Program-made: the position numbers and the translations under genes
Part shown: one piece after another, positions 1 through 6,130 of the stretch
Layout of the letters: the number at the start of each line of letters is the position of its first letter
Numbering within the stretch: the stretch's first letter is position 1
The notes under the pieces: generated by a model
Seen by the model: only the letters and a program-made list of their open reading frames with translations
Database searches by the model: none
Told to the model about the DNA's origin: nothing
Source: Bacteroidales bacterium
GTDB lineage: Bacteria; Bacteroidota; Bacteroidia; Bacteroidales; WCHB1-69
Assembly (NCBI GenBank): GCA_024400715.1
Contig: JAKSMH010000049.1
Coordinates: 1 to 7,097 of the forward strand
Length of the DNA: 7,097 nucleotides
Direction: 5' to 3'

Positions 1-19
1 AACATAATTATATGCTCTG

Positions 20-27
20 CAAATATA
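20..27 (-). promoter_or_regulatory. Possible leftward Bacteroides-type -7 box
   Basis: Read on the minus strand this is TATATTTG, a full match to the Bacteroides -7 consensus TAnnTTTG. No good TTTG-type -33 element sits at the expected 19-21 bp spacing, and the gene it would serve lies left of the window. The surroundings are AT-rich, so a chance match is possible. Confidence 0.3.
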
Positions 28-147
28 CTAAAAATTTGGCAACTACATACCTGTTGAGCCAACAATCAACAAAAATTTGTCTTGCTGTGCAGACACGGTT
101 TTTTACATTAGCGACATCATTTGGTCACCGCCAAATTTTACGCATTA

Positions 148-182
148 ACCTATACCCTAAGCCCTATACCCTGAACCCTAAT
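148..182. repeat. Degenerate 7-bp tandem repeat (CCCTAAG-like)
   Basis: Five consecutive 7-bp units read ACCTATA, CCCTAAG, CCCTATA, CCCTGAA and CCCTAAT. On the minus strand they are TTAGGGT-like. The run resembles eukaryotic telomere repeats only superficially: the period is 7, there are five imperfect copies, and the flanks are bacterial. It directly abuts the GC-rich block to its right, so the two may be parts of one repeated element. I infer no function. Confidence 0.7.
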
Positions 183-185
183 TCA

Positions 186-350
186 GCGGTAGCGATGGGA
201 GCGGGCACGAAGCGACAGCGGCTGCCTTACGGCCGCAGGCGGCAAAAAGCGACCAACGGGAGCTGCTTTGCCGCCATAGCGGGCGTGGCAGGCGCCAAGC
301 GGAGTAAAGCGGACAGCGCGACGGCGACGTCAGGAGCCGGGCCGCCCAAA
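186..350. repeat. GC-rich structured block, possible dispersed intergenic element
   Basis: GC is 69% over 191-350 (111 of 160 bases), against 32-34% on both sides, with sharp edges. Inside are four AAGCG(A/G) motifs starting at 210, 247, 297 and 307, plus overlapping hairpin arms: GCGGC at 218-222 with GCCGC at 232-236, and the longer pair at 238-275. Neither strand gives a recognisable protein. Sharp edges, strong folding potential and an adjoining short tandem repeat are what one expects of a repeated intergenic element or a structured RNA, but only one copy is visible here. The class is therefore inferred. Confidence 0.45.
238..275. other. GC-rich hairpin inside the intergenic block
   Basis: The left arm GGCGGCAAAAAGC (238-250) pairs with GCTTTGCCGCC (265-275), leaving two bulged A residues and a 14-base loop. 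This gives 11 base pairs, eight of them G-C. No T-run follows on either strand, so it is not an ordinary intrinsic terminator. An alternative fold uses part of the left arm with GCCGC at 232-236. Confidence 0.55.
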
Positions 351-432
351 TCATAACAATGAAAATCCGTTTGGAAAAAATAAATATGTTGCAAAGCGTT
401 CGCCGAAATGGATGACGTTTTAATCTTTTCAC

Positions 433-440
433 TATTTTTG
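433..440 (+). promoter_or_regulatory. Likely -7 promoter box of the reductase-aroA operon
   Basis: TATTTTTG matches the Bacteroides -7 consensus TAnnTTTG and ends 26 bp before the ATG at 467, giving a leader of roughly 20 bases. The -33 element is not convincing: the bases at the expected distance (about 409-412) read TGGA rather than TTTG. The position supports the upstream start at 467, because a start at 566 would leave a leader of about 120 bases. Confidence 0.5.
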
Positions 441-466
441 CAGTCTAAAAATTTAAATGCGGTGTT

Positions 467-1711
467 ATGAATAAATTCACCTTTGTTAGTGTATTGTCTT
501 TTTTCTTGCTGATATTGGCGGTTTCTTGTCATCAGGATTCCAAGAAATTTGTTAAAAATTCTAATATGACCTATCGTCCTTTGGGCACGACGGGCTTGGA
601 AGTGAGCGAAATCGGTATCGGTTGTGCCGCTTTTGCAGAGCTCACGCCAGAACAATCCTACGATTTTGTGTCATCGGCCATAGATAATGGTGTAAACTAC
701 CTGGATGTGTACGATGCGGATCCAAAGGTGCGCGACAATATAGGTTTTGCCCTGAAAGGACGTCGCAATCAAATGATTATCCAGGGTCATATCGGTTGTT
801 TTTATAATGGGGAACAATATGAGCGAACTCGAGATATTTCCAATGTCAAAAAGGGTTTTGAGGATTTGTTGCAGCGTCTTGGTACCGATTACGTGGAAGT
901 CGGAATGCTTCATCTAAGTGACGATTTGGAGGATTGGAATGCCATTGTGGACGGACCATTAATGCAGTATGCTCAGGATTTGAAAAAGGAAGGCAAGATT
1001 AAGCATATCGGTATGAGCAGCCACAATGCGAAAGTGGCGTTGGCCGCGGCCAAAAGTGGTCTGGTGGAAGTGATAATGTTCAGTATGAATCCTGCTTTCG
1101 ACGCACTGCTGTCTGGATTGAGCGTTTGGGAAGAGGAAAGCTACAATAGTATGCTGTCCGGCATCGATCCGCTTCGAGTCGAATTGTACGATTATTGCGC
1201 CCTGCATCATATTGCGGTGGTGGCGATGAAGGCCTTCGGTGGTGCCAACGGCCGTTTGCTGGATGCGGAACGTACTCCGCTGAAATCGGCCTTAACGCCT
1301 GTGCAATGCTTGAGTTATGCCTTGTCAAAACCTTGTGTCTCAACGGTGGTTTGCGGTGCAATGAATGCCGACGAGCTGATGGAAGATGTTCGTTATGAAA
1401 AAGCTGGCGAGGAAGAGCGGGATTATAAGGCTGCTTTAAGTGGAACTGCCCAAAGTGGGGCGGATGGCACGTGTACCTATTGTCACCATTGTTCGCCTTG
1501 TCCTAAGGGCATCGATATTGCCAAAGTCAATGAGTTGTTAGATAAAGCCAAGGCAGCCAAAGAAATTCCGACTGAAGTGCTGGAAGAATATAGGTCGTTG
1601 AATCATAAGGCGGGTGAGTGTGTTCAATGTGGTGCGTGCGAGTCCCGTTGCCCGTTTGCGGTGTCGATTCGTGAAAGAATGAAAGAGGCCAAAGAAGTTT
1701 TTGGAGAATAA
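467..1711 (+). CDS. Aldo/keto reductase-like protein with C-terminal two-[4Fe-4S] ferredoxin domain and lipoprotein-type signal
   Basis: A 414-residue protein in three parts. Residues 1-21 form a positively charged, then hydrophobic leader ending LAVSC, a plausible if imperfect lipobox with Cys21. The aldo/keto reductase barrel starts near Met34 (TYRPLGTTGLEVSEIGIG) and runs to about residue 310. The C-terminal ferredoxin part has CxxCxxCxxCP (Cys336, 339, 342, 345) and CxxCxxCxxxCP (Cys385, 388, 391, 395), suited to two [4Fe-4S] clusters. By motif position, the catalytic Asp (Asp80) and His (His149, in MLH) are present. The usual Tyr and Lys positions appear as Asp85 and His108 (IIQGHIG), so ordinary NADPH-carbonyl chemistry is doubtful. 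Substrate and electron partner are unknown. The upstream start at 467 is chosen for the signal-like leader and nearby promoter box; ATG at 566 would give a cytoplasmic protein. The gene is cotranscribed with aroA, whose ATG follows the stop by 3 bp. Confidence 0.88.
   Translation: MNKFTFVSVLSFFLLILAVSCHQDSKKFVKNSNMTYRPLGTTGLEVSEIGIGCAAFAELTPEQSYDFVSSAIDNGVNYLDVYDADPKVRDNIGFALKGRRNQMIIQGHIGCFYNGEQYERTRDISNVKKGFEDLLQRLGTDYVEVGMLHLSDDLEDWNAIVDGPLMQYAQDLKKEGKIKHIGMSSHNAKVALAAAKSGLVEVIMFSMNPAFDALLSGLSVWEEESYNSMLSGIDPLRVELYDYCALHHIAVVAMKAFGGANGRLLDAERTPLKSALTPVQCLSYALSKPCVSTVVCGAMNADELMEDVRYEKAGEEERDYKAALSGTAQSGADGTCTYCHHCSPCPKGIDIAKVNELLDKAKAAKEIPTEVLEEYRSLNHKAGECVQCGACESRCPFAVSIRERMKEAKEVFGE
1703..1706 (+). 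promoter_or_regulatory. Ribosome binding site for aroA
   Basis: GGAG lies 8 bases before the ATG at 1715, inside the last codons of the reductase gene. A clear Shine-Dalgarno sequence is uncommon in Bacteroidota. Here it supports the short N-terminus of AroA and tight coupling of the two genes. Confidence 0.55.
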
Positions 1712-1714
1712 GCC

Positions 1715-2854
1715 ATGAAGATTGTTCAACTTCCAGTTTCCAAGAGTTTGTGTATCAGAAAGTTGTTTTCTGATTTTCTGTATAATCAGTATTTTGATGT
1801 CGTTCCGGACGATTTTCCGTCGGATGTGTGTGTGACATACCATTGCCTGACCACGATTTCCAAGGCGATGAATTCGAAGGAGTGTGTTGAAGTCAACGCC
1901 TGTGATTGCGGGGCGGCGTACCGTTTTTTAATGGCCGTGTTGTCTGTGACGCCGGGTAGTTGGCTCTTGACCGGTACCGATCGGCTTCTGCAACGGCCAA
2001 TGGATGAGTTGGCCGACTGCTTGATTGCCATAGGTGCGGACATTCAGAAAGTGGATAAGGGGTGGCAGATTCGTGGAAAACGGCTTGCCGCCAAGGAATT
2101 AACGATTGATTGTTCTCGCTCCAGTCAGTTTGCCAGCGCCTTGCTGATGATTGGCGATAAAATCAGTCTGGAAAATCTAAATGTAATTCCGGACAATCCA
2201 CCGTCTGCTCCCTATATTGATATGACGATGAAAGTCTTGGAACAGCCTGATTTGGTGAAAACGGATTTTGCGGATTGGAGTGCGGCGGTGTATTGGTATG
2301 CACGCTTGCTCTTGGAAGGCAAAGGAACCTATTTGTTATCAGGGCTTTCTTTGGAAAGTTGCCAGCAGGACAAAGTGGTGGCGCAGTGGTTCGCCCCTTT
2401 GGGCATTAACAGCGTGCAATGGTCGGAAGGAGTGCTGATTTCCGCAGAAAACCCCGTGCGGCAAGTTTCGGTATGTTGGGATGCGAGTCGGCATTTGGAT
2501 ACGGTTCCGGTTCTGGCCTGTATGGCTTGTCTGCTGCCCGGCCGTTTCGTGTTTGAAGGCATTGATAATTTGATATACAAGGAATCCAATCGTCTGGCTG
2601 TGATTCAGGAGCAGTTGTCTGCCTTTGCTGATATCGACATCATAAATAATCAATTGATAATAATGAAAAAGAGTCTTTCTGAAATGTCAGAAAAACTCTT
2701 CTTTAATCCGTATAAGGACCATCGTTTCGTGATGGGATTTTCTTTGTTTTCTCTTCAGTATGATGTGGAGATTGCGGATGCGGACTGTGTGTCAAAATCA
2801 TATCCCGACTTTCACCGTCAGTCCGTCGTAGGCGGGATGAACGTGGTCGGGTAA
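1715..2854 (+). CDS. aroA: 3-phosphoshikimate 1-carboxyvinyltransferase (EPSP synthase), divergent
   Basis: Transfers the enolpyruvyl group of PEP to shikimate 3-phosphate, the sixth shikimate-pathway step, in the cytoplasm. The signature residues are in order: SKSLCIR (Lys10, Ser11, Arg15), RPM (Arg94), SSQF (Gln138), HLDT (Asp262), KESNR (Lys289, Glu290, Arg293), DHR (Arg337) and SKSYP (Lys361). These correspond to E. coli Lys22, Ser23, Arg27, Arg124, Gln171, Asp313, Lys340, Glu341, Arg344, Arg386 and Lys411, so it is probably active. It is divergent. At 379 residues it is shorter than the roughly 427 of E. coli, with little before the SKS motif. The PEP/glyphosate-site run NAGTAMR appears as DCGAAYR (64-70), and KESDR has become KESNR. 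The start is supported by GGAG 8 bases upstream. It is the second gene after the Fe-S reductase. Its last 57 bp overlap the opposing hydrolase gene, and it contains a hairpin that suits termination on the other strand. Confidence 0.88.
   Translation: MKIVQLPVSKSLCIRKLFSDFLYNQYFDVVPDDFPSDVCVTYHCLTTISKAMNSKECVEVNACDCGAAYRFLMAVLSVTPGSWLLTGTDRLLQRPMDELADCLIAIGADIQKVDKGWQIRGKRLAAKELTIDCSRSSQFASALLMIGDKISLENLNVIPDNPPSAPYIDMTMKVLEQPDLVKTDFADWSAAVYWYARLLLEGKGTYLLSGLSLESCQQDKVVAQWFAPLGINSVQWSEGVLISAENPVRQVSVCWDASRHLDTVPVLACMACLLPGRFVFEGIDNLIYKESNRLAVIQEQLSAFADIDIINNQLIIMKKSLSEMSEKLFFNPYKDHRFVMGFSLFSLQYDVEIADADCVSKSYPDFHRQSVVGGMNVVG
2666..2700 (-). terminator. Intrinsic terminator for the peptidase-hydrolase operon, inside aroA
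   Basis: AAGAGTCTTTCTGA (2669-2682) and TCAGAAAAACTCTT (2687-2700) form a 14-position stem with one mismatch and an AATG loop. On the minus strand the stem runs into TTTTTC (2670-2665), giving the hairpin plus short U-run of a rho-independent terminator about 100 bases past the hydrolase stop. On the plus strand the hairpin is followed by CTTTAATCC, a poor U-tract, so aroA transcription should pass. It falls in a variable AroA stretch between the QLII strand and the DHR motif. Confidence 0.6.
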
Positions 2855-3568
2855 TTTTTGGGAGAGCTCATCGTATTTGCCTACTCGGTGCGACATGTGG
2901 GTGAAAAAGGCTTGACGTGGTTGAAGCTTGTCGATGATGGCCAAGGCCTGGTCGATGTTGAAATGGGAATAGTGTTCCTTGTATCCCAACGCATTGATAA
3001 CCAAGGTGTCCAATCCCATTAGTTTTTCCAATTCCTTAGGAGCGATAAAGCTTGCGTCTGTGATGTAGGCGAAGTTTTGGATGCGATAACCCAGGATGGG
3101 CATAGCCAAATGGAGAATATGGATGGGGATGATTTCGATGTCGCCAATGCGGAATTGCTCATCCTTGATGGTCTGTAGCCGCAGGTTGGGAACGCCGGGA
3201 TACTTCTTTTCCGCAAAGGCGTAGTCAAAGTCTTTTTTGATGATGCCCAAAGTGCGTGGAAGTCCGTAAATGTCTATGGTTTTGTGGTTAAGGAAGTTGA
3301 TAGGTCTGATGTCGTCAATTCCACCGACGTGGTCTTTGTGTTCGTGGGTGACCAAAATGGCATCTACGTCAGTGATTTTATTGGTCAACAATTGTTGTCG
3401 CAGGTCGGGACCGGCATCGATGAGCAGTTTGAGCTGATCCACTTCCACAAAGGCCGATGTTCTAAGTCTGTGGTCTTTGGGGTTGGAGGAAGTACAAACC
3501 TCGCAGTCGCATCCAACAACGGGCACGCCCTGCGAGGTTCCGGTTCCTAAAAAAGTGACTTTAATCAC
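2798..3568 (-). CDS. PhnP-like metallo-beta-lactamase-fold hydrolase
   Basis: A 256-residue cytoplasmic metal-dependent hydrolase of the metallo-beta-lactamase superfamily, close in size and layout to E. coli PhnP, a cyclic phosphodiesterase of 252 residues. It opens with the family start KVTFLGTGTSQGVPV. GCDCEVC follows (Cys20, 22, 25), matching the structural zinc site of PhnP. The metal-binding THEHKDH comes next (His75, His77, Asp79, His80), then likely ligands His153 and Asp171 (ITDAS), and a late THMSH (His224, His227) before the C-terminal HPAYDGL. No phosphonate genes are nearby, so the real substrate is open; related folds also act on RNA. The start codon is GTG at 3568, chosen because the family begins at this residue and no ATG is close. 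It follows the peptidase stop by 9 bp, so the two are probably cotranscribed. The last 18 codons and the stop overlap aroA. Confidence 0.88.
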   Translation of the reverse strand: MIKVTFLGTGTSQGVPVVGCDCEVCTSSNPKDHRLRTSAFVEVDQLKLLIDAGPDLRQQLLTNKITDVDAILVTHEHKDHVGGIDDIRPINFLNHKTIDIYGLPRTLGIIKKDFDYAFAEKKYPGVPNLRLQTIKDEQFRIGDIEIIPIHILHLAMPILGYRIQNFAYITDASFIAPKELEKLMGLDTLVINALGYKEHYSHFNIDQALAIIDKLQPRQAFFTHMSHRVGKYDELSQKLPDHVHPAYDGLTVKVGI

Positions 3569-3577
3569 GATGATTTG

Positions 3578-5692
3578 TTATTTAAGTCCTCTGTTTTTCA
3601 ATAATGGTTCGATAGAAGGTTCTTTGCCGCGGAAATTAACGTACAGCTTCATGGGATCAGCGGTGTTGCCTTTTTCCAATACATTTGTTCTGAAAGCCTT
3701 GGCGGTTTCTTGGTTGAAAAGACCGTTTTCTTTGAAGGCTTCAAAGGCATCGCTGTCCAAAACGGCAGCCCAGGTATAGCTGTAGTAGCCTGCACTGTAT
3801 CCGCCTGAGAAAATGTGTTGGAAGTATGGGGCTCTGTATCGAGAAATGATTTCCGGAATCAAGCCGATTTTTGCCAAGGCCTGGTCTTCAAATTCAGGCA
3901 GTTGAATATTAACGTGAGTGGGAAGATTGTGCATATACATGTCCAACCAGGAAGCGGCAATCAATTCCGTGTTAATGAAGCCTTGTCCGTAGGTGCCTGC
4001 GGCTTCAATCTTCTTGATTAATTCTTCGGGAATAACCTCGCCGGTTTTGTAATGTTTGGCATACATACGCAGAACTTCGGGTTGGCTGGCCCAGTTTTCC
4101 ATAATTTGTGATGGAAGTTCAACAAAGTCTCTGGAGACGTTGGTGCCGGAAAGTGAGCGGAATCTGCATTTTGAGAAAATGCTGTGTAAGCCGTGACCGA
4201 ATTCGTGGAAGAAGGTTTCGGTTTCGTCGAAATTCAGCAGTGATGGCTTGTCGCCGGTGGGTTTGGTGAAATTGAAGACCAATGAAACGACAGGAATGAC
4301 ATTCTTTCCGTTTTCGTCAATGTATTGTTCGCGGAAGTTGGTCATCCAAGCGCCGCTGCGTTTGCTTTCACGTGGGAAGAAATCCATATACAGAATGGCG
4401 ATGGTCTTGTTGTTTTCTTGCACTTCGTACGCCACCACTTCTGGATGATAAACGGGAAGGTTCTTGTTTTCCTTGAAAGTGATGCCGTATAATTTGTTGG
4501 CTACCGTGAATACGCCTTCTCTTACGTTGTCCAATGAAAGGTAAGGACGGATGATGTCATCGTTGAGATCGTATTTTTCCTTGCGTAATTGTTCGCTGTA
4601 ATATCTCCAATCCCACGGTTCCAATTTGAAGTCGTTGCCTTCTTTTTGGATCATTTTCTGATATTCTGCGGCTTCTTCTTTGGCTTTGGCAATGGCCGGG
4701 TTCCAAACCTGCATCAGCAATTCAAATACCTTTTCAGGAGTTTTGGCCATGCAATCGTCCAAAGTGTAGGCGGCGTGAGTGTCAAAACCTAAGATTTGGG
4801 CACGTTCCAAGCGGAGATTCAAGATGGTGTCGATGATTTTGGTGTTGTCGGTTTCTCCAGAAGTGCAGCGGGTTGAGTAGGCTGTCCACAACTCGTGACG
4901 GAGTTCTCTGTCTTTGCAGTTCATCAAGAACGGTTCCATACTTGGCAAATGGATGGTAAACACGTATTTGCCTTTGGTCGCATCATCGGCATTGCCGGCT
5001 TCGAGTGCGGCGGCCAATTGGTCTTCAGGCATTCCTTCCAATTTGGCCACATCATCCACCACGAGTTTGTAGTCGTTGGTGGCTTTCAATACGTTGTTGC
5101 CAAATTTAAGGGTGAGAAGTGACAATTGTTCGTTGATGGCCTTGAAGCGGGCTTGCTGGTCAGCAGGAACGTTGGCACCGCCACGAACGAAGCTCTTGTA
5201 GGTTTCATTCAAAAGACGATATTCTTCAGGCGTGTATTTTCTCGTATCCTTTCTGTCATAAACATATTTAACTCTTTCGAATAATTTGGGATTCATGCTG
5301 ATGTTGTCGCTGTGGGCAGACAATTTGGGATAAATCTCTTCAGCGATGGCTTCCATAGTGGGGTTGTTTAAGCATTCGGCTAAGTTGAAGAAGACGGCGG
5401 AAACCTTGTTCAGCAACTGCCCGCTGTTTTCCATAGCCAAGATTGTGTTTTCAAAAGTGGGGTCTTCGCTGTTGTTGATGATGGAGTCGATTTCGGCATT
5501 TTGCTGTCTCATTCCTTCTTCAAAGGCCGGAATGTAATCAGAAGTGTCGATTTTGTCAAATGGAGGAACGTTGAACGGCGTGTCCCATTCTTGCATGAAA
5601 GGGTTGTTGGCCAACTCGTCGTTTGCGTTTTTCTTTCCGCATCCGATGAGTAAAATGCTTGATAATACAAGTAATGTCATGGTTTTTTTCAT
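3578..5692 (-). CDS. dcp: M3 family zinc metallopeptidase lipoprotein (peptidyl-dipeptidase Dcp-like)
   Basis: A 704-residue zinc oligopeptidase that should cut short peptides in the envelope. Residues 1-18 are a lipoprotein signal: KK, a hydrophobic core, and the lipobox LIGC with Cys18. The mature start, GKKNANDE, lacks an acidic run right after the cysteine, so I infer a periplasm-facing rather than surface lipoprotein. The N-terminal M3 helical region begins with PFNVPPFDKI. The active site is FHEFGHGLHS (His496, Glu497, His500), with the third zinc ligand Glu525 in FVELPSQ 29 residues after His496, the spacing seen in thimet oligopeptidase. The substrate-binding segment HIFSGGYSAGYYSYTWA (626-642) is intact. 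Length fits Dcp/oligopeptidase A (about 680) plus a signal. Dcp and oligopeptidase A are hard to separate by motif, so the symbol is tentative. It is the first gene of a leftward operon with the PhnP-like hydrolase 9 bp downstream, and has an upstream -7 box at 5776-5783. Confidence 0.93.
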   Translation of the reverse strand: MKKTMTLLVLSSILLIGCGKKNANDELANNPFMQEWDTPFNVPPFDKIDTSDYIPAFEEGMRQQNAEIDSIINNSEDPTFENTILAMENSGQLLNKVSAVFFNLAECLNNPTMEAIAEEIYPKLSAHSDNISMNPKLFERVKYVYDRKDTRKYTPEEYRLLNETYKSFVRGGANVPADQQARFKAINEQLSLLTLKFGNNVLKATNDYKLVVDDVAKLEGMPEDQLAAALEAGNADDATKGKYVFTIHLPSMEPFLMNCKDRELRHELWTAYSTRCTSGETDNTKIIDTILNLRLERAQILGFDTHAAYTLDDCMAKTPEKVFELLMQVWNPAIAKAKEEAAEYQKMIQKEGNDFKLEPWDWRYYSEQLRKEKYDLNDDIIRPYLSLDNVREGVFTVANKLYGITFKENKNLPVYHPEVVAYEVQENNKTIAILYMDFFPRESKRSGAWMTNFREQYIDENGKNVIPVVSLVFNFTKPTGDKPSLLNFDETETFFHEFGHGLHSIFSKCRFRSLSGTNVSRDFVELPSQIMENWASQPEVLRMYAKHYKTGEVIPEELIKKIEAAGTYGQGFINTELIAASWLDMYMHNLPTHVNIQLPEFEDQALAKIGLIPEIISRYRAPYFQHIFSGGYSAGYYSYTWAAVLDSDAFEAFKENGLFNQETAKAFRTNVLEKGNTADPMKLYVNFRGKEPSIEPLLKNRGLK

Positions 5693-5775
5693 GATGTTTT
5701 TGGGTTTTGGTTATTGTTCTTGTCTAATAATTTTTGTTGTAGGATAGGTTGTCGCCACCCTGTTTTTTGATGTTG

Positions 5776-5808
5776 CAAAATTACGTTTTTTTTCGTTGTT
5801 TGTGCCAA
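5776..5808 (-). promoter_or_regulatory. Likely promoter of the M3 peptidase operon
   Basis: On the minus strand TAATTTTG (5783-5776) matches the Bacteroides -7 consensus TAnnTTTG. Upstream, TTGG (5808-5805) lies 21 bp away, a fair -33 element at normal spacing. Transcription would begin near 5768, giving a leader of about 75 bases. That leader is A-rich just before the ATG, with no Shine-Dalgarno sequence. Confidence 0.55.
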
Positions 5809-5951
5809 CTTCAAAAGGTGGATGCGAAAAATTTCGGAATTATCCCATTTAGTCTTGTAAAGATATTCAGTTTTCTGCTTCGCTTCGGCGGAATCTCAAT
5901 AAGATCAAGTGGAATAATTTCGTAATTTTATTCACCTGTGCCCTAAAAAGG

Positions 5952-6098
5952 CACACCATTGGCTGCATTACCAGAGGCATCGCCGAAGCTTTCTACGGCA
6001 TCTCCAAAGACTTGTATGACAAAGGAATGGCAAGACGACAGACCAGCTTGTCACGTTATCAGGGAAAGATGTCCACGTGCAATGTGAGGTTGAAGTGA
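5952..6098 (+). pseudogene. Remnant of an ADP-ribosylglycohydrolase C-terminus
   Basis: The plus-strand frame through 5952-6035 reads HTIGCITRGIAEAFYGIS, then KDLYDKGMARR. It resembles the end of ADP-ribosylglycohydrolases (DraG/ARH family), where a metal-binding GGDSDT runs into a stretch like IGCITGGIAEAFYG. Here the residues before TIGC read ALKRH, so the metal-binding aspartates are lost. The normal barrel sequence upstream is absent: the frame is closed by TAG at 5850-5852 and nothing between resembles the family. No ATG start fits, and the frame ends at TGA 6096-6098 after an unrelated tail. This is best read as a short fossil left by deletion or rearrangement. The match is from memory of the family motif, not an alignment. 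Confidence 0.55.
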
Positions 6099-6130
6099 CG
6101 GAAAGCTTGGAGGTCTTTTCTGATGTCCGT

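Larger units (their letters stand above)
1..466. other. Non-coding upstream region
   Basis: I find no gene I can defend here. Open frames exist on both strands, but they cross sharply different base compositions (34% GC in 1-140, 69% in 191-350, 32% in 361-470) and show no recognisable domain. The region holds a possible leftward -7 box, a 7-bp tandem repeat, a GC-rich island with hairpins and the likely promoter of the reductase gene; these are listed separately. Confidence 0.7.
5693..6130. other. Intergenic region between the peptidase and ATPase genes
   Basis: This gap of 438 bp carries the leader and promoter of the leftward peptidase gene at its left end and a protein-coding fossil on the plus strand at its right. 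A small hairpin, TGTGCC (5937-5942) with GGCACA (5950-5955) around a 7-base loop, lacks a T-run on either strand. I see no terminator for the ATPase gene, whose transcripts could read into this gap. Confidence 0.6.

Noticed and set aside
148..182. Telomere-like repeat suggesting eukaryotic DNA
   Set aside because: There are only five imperfect 7-bp units, and all neighbouring genes and promoter boxes are bacterial.
12..356. Plus-strand open frame of 114 codons with a basic, Ala/Gly-rich C-terminus
   Set aside because: It runs across the AT-rich leader, the heptamer repeat and the GC-rich block with no recognisable domain. The amino acid bias simply follows the base composition.
457..474. Five-codon frame (ATG CGG TGT TAT GAA then TAA) overlapping the reductase start
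   Set aside because: It could be a leader peptide, but a chance ATG this close to a start is common in AT-rich DNA and nothing else supports it.
227..655. Minus-strand open frame through the GC block and the start of the reductase gene
   Set aside because: It overlaps the promoter and signal peptide of a well-supported gene, and its residues show no family resemblance.
5937..5955. Hairpin TGTGCC/GGCACA considered as a terminator
   Set aside because: The stem is only 6 bp and no T-run follows on either strand.
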